This document shows, in pieces, positions 15,030-18,448 of a stretch of 18,448 nucleotides of DNA; the first letter of the stretch is position 1, and each line of letters opens with the position of its first letter. The notes under the pieces were generated by a model. It saw only the letters and a program-made list of their open reading frames with translations. It was not told where the DNA came from and did not search any database. The position numbers and the translations under genes are program-made. The DNA comes from DYHD01 sp964411065. GTDB lineage: Bacteria; Nitrospirota; Thermodesulfovibrionia; Thermodesulfovibrionales; Dissulfurispiraceae. The stretch lies in contig CAYPJO010000042.1 of assembly GCA_964411065.1 (NCBI GenBank), positions 1 through 18,448 of the forward strand, read 5' to 3'.

Positions 15030-15161
15030 TGGAGAGGGACAGTGGGAATCGAACCCACCACGGCGACTTATGAAGTATGACAGGGAACGTTTTTCGTTAG
15101 CCTGTCTCCTACCGTGTATCTGGTTTTGCAGACCAGTTGAGGCACCAGCCCCATGTCCCTC
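15030..15161 (-). tRNA. tRNA-Cys (GCA) with a tRNA-Sec-like body and a giant variable arm
   Basis: Complete cloverleaf of 132 nt including encoded CCA (15030-15032). The acceptor stem GAGGGACA/TGTCCCTC has 8 bp (15154-15161 with 15034-15041). The D stem GGGGC/GCCTC (15148-15152 with 15139-15143) closes a 4-nt loop, TGGT, and may extend to 6 bp by T15153-A15138. The anticodon stem CTGGT/ACCAG has loop CTGCAAA, anticodon GCA at 15127-15129. The T stem GTGGG/CCCAC has loop TTCGATT (15042-15058). The discriminator is U (15033), as in tRNA-Cys. The 8+5 acceptor branch and short D loop match bacterial tRNA-Sec; the anticodon and U73 match tRNA-Cys. The variable region spans 61 nt (15059-15119), closed by CACGG/CCGTG. 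From memory, tRNA-Cys species mimicking tRNA-Sec (selC*) were reported in metagenomic surveys, mainly with 8/4 branches. Confidence 0.88.
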
Positions 15162-15448
15162 TTCTAACATAATTTTTATATTTAGCTTACTATTGCTGAA
15201 TTTTATATATCAAATAGATTTTTTCTATCATATCTAAAATAACCATAGAAATCAGCTATTTTGGAAAGTAATGTAGGATTTGCTTTAGTAACTGGGATGT
15301 TTTAAGAAAATAATCAAAGCTATTGAAGGTATTACAGACATTTTATATCATTTATTAAAGGCAATTCACAGAACTGGATAGTATTCTAATGGTAAAGTTT
15401 TTTCCTAAGCATTTAACTGTCTTACTTTATTCACCTCTTGTTTAATTC
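15162..15448. other. Intergenic region upstream of the tRNA
   Basis: About 290 bp of AT-rich sequence. No convincing -35/-10 pair for the tRNA and no hairpin terminator for the upstream minus-strand genes was recognised. No gene supported. Confidence 0.4.
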
Positions 15449-15637
15449 TTAACAGTCATTGCTTTTATCTACTCCTTCCCTTTGTTGCAATGTCCTTTTA
15501 TTGCCCCTATTGAAGGGGCACTTGATATACTCATTGGTCTGACAATATTCTTTCAACTGGAAGAGACTTGGAAAATATGGTTTTTTGAAAGCATTACAAC
15601 AGATTGGTTTTATTGTTACTAAATTCGGACATTTCAT
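15449..15637 (-). CDS. Small cysteine-rich protein of unknown function
   Basis: 62 residues with six cysteines: CPNL at the start (C3), ICC (C13, C14), EYC (C32), KCP (C40) and a terminal C62. The N-terminal 45 residues, with spacing CP-x9-CC, then EYC-x7-CP, resemble small putative metal-binding proteins common in Desulfobacterota and Nitrospirota. The last 20 residues are hydrophilic and unlike the rest. A good AAGGAG site lies 7 nt before the ATG, which supports expression. It starts 38 nt after the glycosyltransferase stops and is probably in the same operon. A metal- or Fe-S-binding role is inferred; the true function is unknown. Its high cysteine demand next to a tRNA-Cys gene may be coincidence. 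Confidence 0.7.
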   Translation of the reverse strand: MKCPNLVTIKPICCNAFKKPYFPSLFQLKEYCQTNEYIKCPFNRGNKRTLQQREGVDKSNDC

Positions 15638-15675
15638 TATTTTCTCCTTATTTGTAATTCATATTTCCTATCCAA

Positions 15676-16884
15676 TCACGCAAATCTTGCTTTTATTGAA
15701 TTAATAAGTCTGTATTTCCAAGTATAAATTGTGGGATCTGTTAGAGGGGAGAGTTTGGTATTAAAGCCAATTTTGTATTTATTACCTCTCCAATCTATTT
15801 TATTATCAAAAAGAGGAATGAACCAAATTAACCCGATGAGAATGTCTTTAAGAGGAGAAAGCAGATATAAAAAGGGTTTAGTATTAGACTTTATAAGTCT
15901 TCCAATGTAGAAATCTCCACCTACTTTAACTAACATAGTAGAAATGGTTAAAAAAAGTGTAAAAACTGAAATATCCCATAGAATAAGAGGCATAATTGAG
16001 ATAAATACTGGATTACAAAGCAATTCTACAAAATATTTTGCACCAGCGAGCTTAAATCTGAGTTTTCCCCACCTAGTATGCCTATTGATAAATTTTTTAA
16101 TGTCCCAATTCTCATTAACATTATCTATTAAATAATTAGAAAGCACCACTCTCTTACCCATCCTATGCAAACTATTACCAATCATATAGTCTTCTGCAAG
16201 GATATCTTTAACAGCTTCAAAGCCTCCAATAGCTTTCAAATCATCTTTTCTTACAAGCATTGACTTACCAATCACACAGGGCATTTTAAGAAATCTATCA
16301 AGAAAACATACGCTACCTAAAATGAAAGAATTTAAATGTAGATTTTCCATTATAGAGCCAAGAGTACGCTCTCTTGTACCTCTAATAACATTGCTAACAA
16401 GGGCTACCTGTGAACTTTTTATCTCTTCAACAATTGATCTTAGATAATCACTTCTTACCATTACATTGCTGTCACTAATCAGAATATATTGGTATTTTGA
16501 AGCTCTATAACCAGTTATAAGATTTTTAACTTTTGGGTTTAAGCTATCATCACATTTTTCAACAACGATCGAGATGTCTACATCAGGATACTTATCTTTG
16601 ACCTTTTTAGCAACTTTATAAGCAGGATCATTGTAGTCCTGGAGAGTGAAAATAATCTCATAAACTGGATAATTTTGACAGCAGAAGCTCTCTAAGTTAT
16701 CAAAAAGATTATCATCAAGGCCCTTCATGGGTTTTATAATTGAGATTGGAGGCAAAAAAGAATTAATATCAGACAAAGACTTCTTTCCTTTACTCCTTAT
16801 AACTGATCTTATTGATATTACCTGAAGGATATAAATAAACAATCCTACCACTGTTAAAAACACAAAAAAATAAAAAATTGCCAT
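15676..16884 (-). CDS. GT21-like (ceramide glucosyltransferase/HpnI-type) membrane glycosyltransferase
   Basis: Membrane-anchored GT-A glycosyltransferase of 402 residues. An N-terminal membrane segment (about 3-24) is followed by the GT21 opening KPMKGLDDNL (51-60) with NYPVYEIIF (71-79). The nucleotide-sugar/metal site is SDSNVMV (137-143), where the last Asp of a usual DxD-type motif is Asn, as in many GT21 members. A catalytic ED pair follows at 231-232, then RHTRW (268-272), the (Q/R)xxRW motif. Hydrophobic segments return near 284-360. Relatives transfer a sugar to ceramide or to hopanoid side chains (HpnI). No hpn gene is adjacent, so a lipid acceptor is likely but its identity is open. 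A strong AGGAGGAAG site precedes the ATG. Confidence 0.82.
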   Translation of the reverse strand: MAIFYFFVFLTVVGLFIYILQVISIRSVIRSKGKKSLSDINSFLPPISIIKPMKGLDDNLFDNLESFCCQNYPVYEIIFTLQDYNDPAYKVAKKVKDKYPDVDISIVVEKCDDSLNPKVKNLITGYRASKYQYILISDSNVMVRSDYLRSIVEEIKSSQVALVSNVIRGTRERTLGSIMENLHLNSFILGSVCFLDRFLKMPCVIGKSMLVRKDDLKAIGGFEAVKDILAEDYMIGNSLHRMGKRVVLSNYLIDNVNENWDIKKFINRHTRWGKLRFKLAGAKYFVELLCNPVFISIMPLILWDISVFTLFLTISTMLVKVGGDFYIGRLIKSNTKPFLYLLSPLKDILIGLIWFIPLFDNKIDWRGNKYKIGFNTKLSPLTDPTIYTWKYRLINSIKARFA

Positions 16885-16934
16885 TCTTCCTCCTAAATTT
16901 TTCAGTTATAATTATTAGATAAGAGATACTTGAG

Positions 16935-17034
16935 NNNNNNNNNNNNNNNNNNNNNNNNNNNNNNNNNNNNNNNNNNNNNNNNNNNNNNNNNNNNNNNNNN
17001 NNNNNNNNNNNNNNNNNNNNNNNNNNNNNNNNNN
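16935..17034. other. Assembly gap of 100 N
   Basis: A fixed run of exactly 100 N, the usual placeholder for a scaffold join of unknown size. The flanks share TTGAG (16930-16934 and 17035-17039). The non-coding stretch 16885-17198 around it holds only small inverted repeats, such as ATTGAAT/ATTCAAT near 17093-17126 and TCTCTAAAAGAGA near 17143. Confidence 0.95.
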
Positions 17035-17198
17035 TTGAGCATTTTTTTCTAAAATATTTTGGTTATAAATTATTTTCCTCTCTCCGCTGTAGCATTGAAT
17101 TTTTCTTTATTTCCTTTAGATTCAATACAGAGTTTAGAGGGTGTCTCTAAAAGAGATTGTATCTTGGGCATTTCGAAATCATTTTCATCGAATTTTCT

Positions 17199-17888
17199 TC
17201 ATTTTCTATAGAAAGTTATTGCTACACCTTTATTCTCTCTTATACAATCTTTTATTGCTTCTATATCTTTTTGACAATTAAGCAAAGTCTTCCAAGAATA
17301 GAGATGTCGCATCCTGTGAAAATCACTATTAGCAATATATGGATATCTTTTAAGGCTTATTACATTATATACGTCATCTCCATTGGCTATTTCCCATGCA
17401 TCAATATATTTGGAATACTTTTCTCTATTGTTCCATAGAAAGAGAGTATCTCTATTTAAAGCTGAAACGCTATGGGGATGGCATGCTACAATTAAAGCGT
17501 TTTGTTCTTTTGCTTCCAAAAATATTTGCTCATACTTTAAACAGGCTGGAATGAAATTTTTGATATCTATAATTAGTAGGTGGGCTGATTTTTCAGCGGA
17601 TAAATAGTTTTTTGTTATCTCCACCCCTTGGATTACAAGCATTCCATATTTTTGCCATGCTCTTTCAGCTTCATACTTAATTGCGGAGATATATTCATTA
17701 AAATTTTTTGCTGTTACCGAAAGCTTTAGACGTTGGGCAAATTTACCTAAGGAATTATCACCGTTTACTACATGATCTGTTATAGCTATGACATCAAAAC
17801 CTGCTTGACCATATAAATCAACAACCCTTCTTAACTCAACGGAGCCATCAGAGTATTTTGTGTGAATATGAAAATCACATAATAGCAT
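17199..17888 (-). CDS. PHP-domain metal-dependent phosphoesterase
   Basis: Compact 229-residue PHP protein. Metal ligands are in the family order: H7 and H9 (DFHIHTKYSDGS, with D14), D38-H39 (ITDH), E90 (GVEIT), H137/H139 (CHPHS) and D189/H191 (NSDFH). Related proteins are phosphatases acting on small sugar or nucleotide phosphates, or 5'-nucleases of the YciV type. At this size it lacks a polymerase or other fused domain. It faces the glycosyltransferase across a scaffold gap on the same strand, so operon membership is uncertain. No Shine-Dalgarno sequence is visible, but a palindromic element lies about 30 nt upstream of the start. Confidence 0.85.
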   Translation of the reverse strand: MLLCDFHIHTKYSDGSVELRRVVDLYGQAGFDVIAITDHVVNGDNSLGKFAQRLKLSVTAKNFNEYISAIKYEAERAWQKYGMLVIQGVEITKNYLSAEKSAHLLIIDIKNFIPACLKYEQIFLEAKEQNALIVACHPHSVSALNRDTLFLWNNREKYSKYIDAWEIANGDDVYNVISLKRYPYIANSDFHRMRHLYSWKTLLNCQKDIEAIKDCIRENKGVAITFYRK

Positions 17889-17919
17889 TAATGAATTATT
17901 TAAAATCTATTTTTTATCA

Positions 17920-17936
17920 AACATGTTTAACATGTT
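17920..17936. promoter_or_regulatory. Tandem palindrome upstream of the PHP gene
   Basis: Two copies of the 8-bp palindrome AACATGTT (17920-17927 and 17929-17936) are separated by one T, forming a 17-bp near-perfect dyad 31 nt before the PHP ATG. Resembles a dimeric regulator operator; the regulator is unknown. Confidence 0.45.
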
Positions 17937-18070
17937 AATAGAATAAAAACTTTTTTTTACATGGTTATTACGCGAAAATGATAAATATGTTAAGATTTTC
18001 TAAAAGTGTGAACAAATCTTGAGAGGGGAAAGCTGATTTGTCTTTTTGCAAATCCTTATATTTAAGACTA

Positions 18071-18112
18071 AAAAAGAGTGAGCGATTTCACAATTTACGG
18101 AAATCTCTTTTT
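18071..18112 (+). terminator. Terminator-like imperfect hairpin
   Basis: AAAAAGA (18071-18077) pairs with TCTTTTT (18106-18112), and GATTTC (18084-18089) with GAAATC (18100-18105). A 6-nt bulge, GTGAGC, lies on the left arm. The T-rich right arm suits termination on the plus strand, but no plus-strand gene lies upstream. Confidence 0.35.
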
Positions 18113-18228
18113 AACCTGATAAAATCCCCAGAGAAGTACACGTATTCATAAACGCCCTTTTAGGAACTATTAATTAAAAATTTTGTAAATTGAGGAAGCA
18201 TCCCTAATTGCGTGATGGAAAAAAATTA

Positions 18229-18280
18229 AGGCTCACCTTATACTGTATTTAAGCAAACAAAAAGTATAGGAGGTGAGCCT
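18229..18280 (+). promoter_or_regulatory. Strong hairpin sequestering a Shine-Dalgarno sequence
   Basis: AGGCTCACCT (18229-18238) is perfectly complementary to AGGTGAGCCT (18271-18280). The inner TATACT (18239-18244) pairs with AGTATA (18263-18268), leaving a 2-nt GG bulge and an 18-nt loop. The right arm contains AGGAGGTG, a near-ideal ribosome binding site, so the fold would hide it. Possible translational switch or the end of a mobile element. No confident gene starts immediately after it. Confidence 0.6.
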
Positions 18281-18423
18281 TGAAGGAGATAAAGATATCC
18301 TTTACGATAAGTATATCATTAAAATAGACATGATATGCCCACGTTTTTTTGGAACGGTATAAATACGGAAAAATAGTTAATAAAAACCATGCACCCAAAT
18401 ACTGGAACAACCTATTTACGCAC
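18275..18423 (+). pseudogene. Possible frameshifted or partial small ORF at the window end
   Basis: From GTG at 18273 a frame reads SLEGDKDILYDKYIIKIDM and on to CPRFF, then stops soon after a run of seven T (near 18344-18350). Removing one T would continue it as ERYKYGKIVNKNHAPKYWNN before a stop near 18423. No family recognised. It could be an assembly error in the homopolymer, a decayed gene or chance. The window ends 25 nt later. Confidence 0.25.
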
Positions 18424-18448
18424 CATACCTAAAGACCTCAGAAAGCCT

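Noticed and set aside
15030..15161. Ordinary tRNA-Sec reading UGA
   Set aside because: The anticodon is GCA, not UCA, and the discriminator is U rather than G, so standard Sec decoding is not supported.
16930..17039. Shared TTGAG on both sides of the N run as proof of a zero-length gap
   Set aside because: A 5-nt match is too short to distinguish from chance.
17035..17198. Small inverted repeats after the PHP gene as a terminator
   Set aside because: Stems are 5-7 bp with long loops or no T tract in the right direction.
1..18448. CRISPR array, prophage or defence system
   Set aside because: No regularly spaced repeats, no integrase, and no recognisable defence or toxin-antitoxin pair were seen.

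Overview
The window is an AT-rich bacterial chromosome segment holding one assembly gap of 100 N. LpxC (lipid A synthesis) points to a Gram-negative organism. RplU, RpmA, ObgE, NrdR and MnmA are of bacterial type, Shine-Dalgarno sites of the GGAGG type precede many genes, and the single tRNA gene encodes its own CCA end. A single low-potential ferredoxin and a YeeE/YedE sulfur transporter fit an anaerobe with sulfur metabolism. I would guess the Desulfobacterota/Nitrospirota neighbourhood or a related uncultured phylum, but the sequence alone does not settle this.

Layout. (1) 107-2270, plus strand: rpiB-glyA-nrdR, tightly packed (pentose phosphate, one-carbon metabolism, ribonucleotide reductase control). 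(2) 2325-5160, minus strand: rplU-rpmA, an intrinsic terminator/attenuator, then obgE-proB. A near-consensus promoter drives rplU. (3) 5345-7728, plus strand: tldD, then lpxC. (4) 7816-8557, minus strand: a 25-residue lysine-rich peptide gene with a strong ribosome binding site, and a winged-helix regulator fused to a decayed nucleotidyltransferase-like domain. (5) 8759-9484, plus strand: a YfcE-type metallophosphoesterase. (6) 9495-11673, minus strand: glpX, an unassigned conserved gene with a resemblance to deoxyhypusine synthase, and a ferredoxin. (7) 11982-13201: yacG and mnmA, converging with overlapping 3' ends. (8) 13658-15637, minus strand: a cysteine-rich 62-residue protein, a very unusual tRNA-Cys and a fused YeeE/YedE transporter. 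(9) 15676-17888, minus strand: a GT21-like glycosyltransferase and, across the gap, a PHP-domain hydrolase. (10) 17889-18448: no confident gene, but several strong inverted repeats, one of which buries a Shine-Dalgarno sequence.

Most of the window is housekeeping. The standout is the 132-nt tRNA gene at 15030-15161 (minus). It has a Cys anticodon (GCA) and the CysRS discriminator U73. Its body resembles tRNA-Sec: an 8-bp acceptor stem, a 5-bp T stem, a 5-6-bp D stem closed by a 4-nt loop, and a 61-nt variable region that appears to fold into a branched arm. It lies just upstream of a YeeE/YedE-family gene that keeps its three conserved cysteines; that family imports thiosulfate and has been linked to selenium use. 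The sulfur-dependent tRNA thiolase gene mnmA is the next gene downstream. Together these suggest a sulfur/selenium/cysteine-tRNA neighbourhood worth testing.
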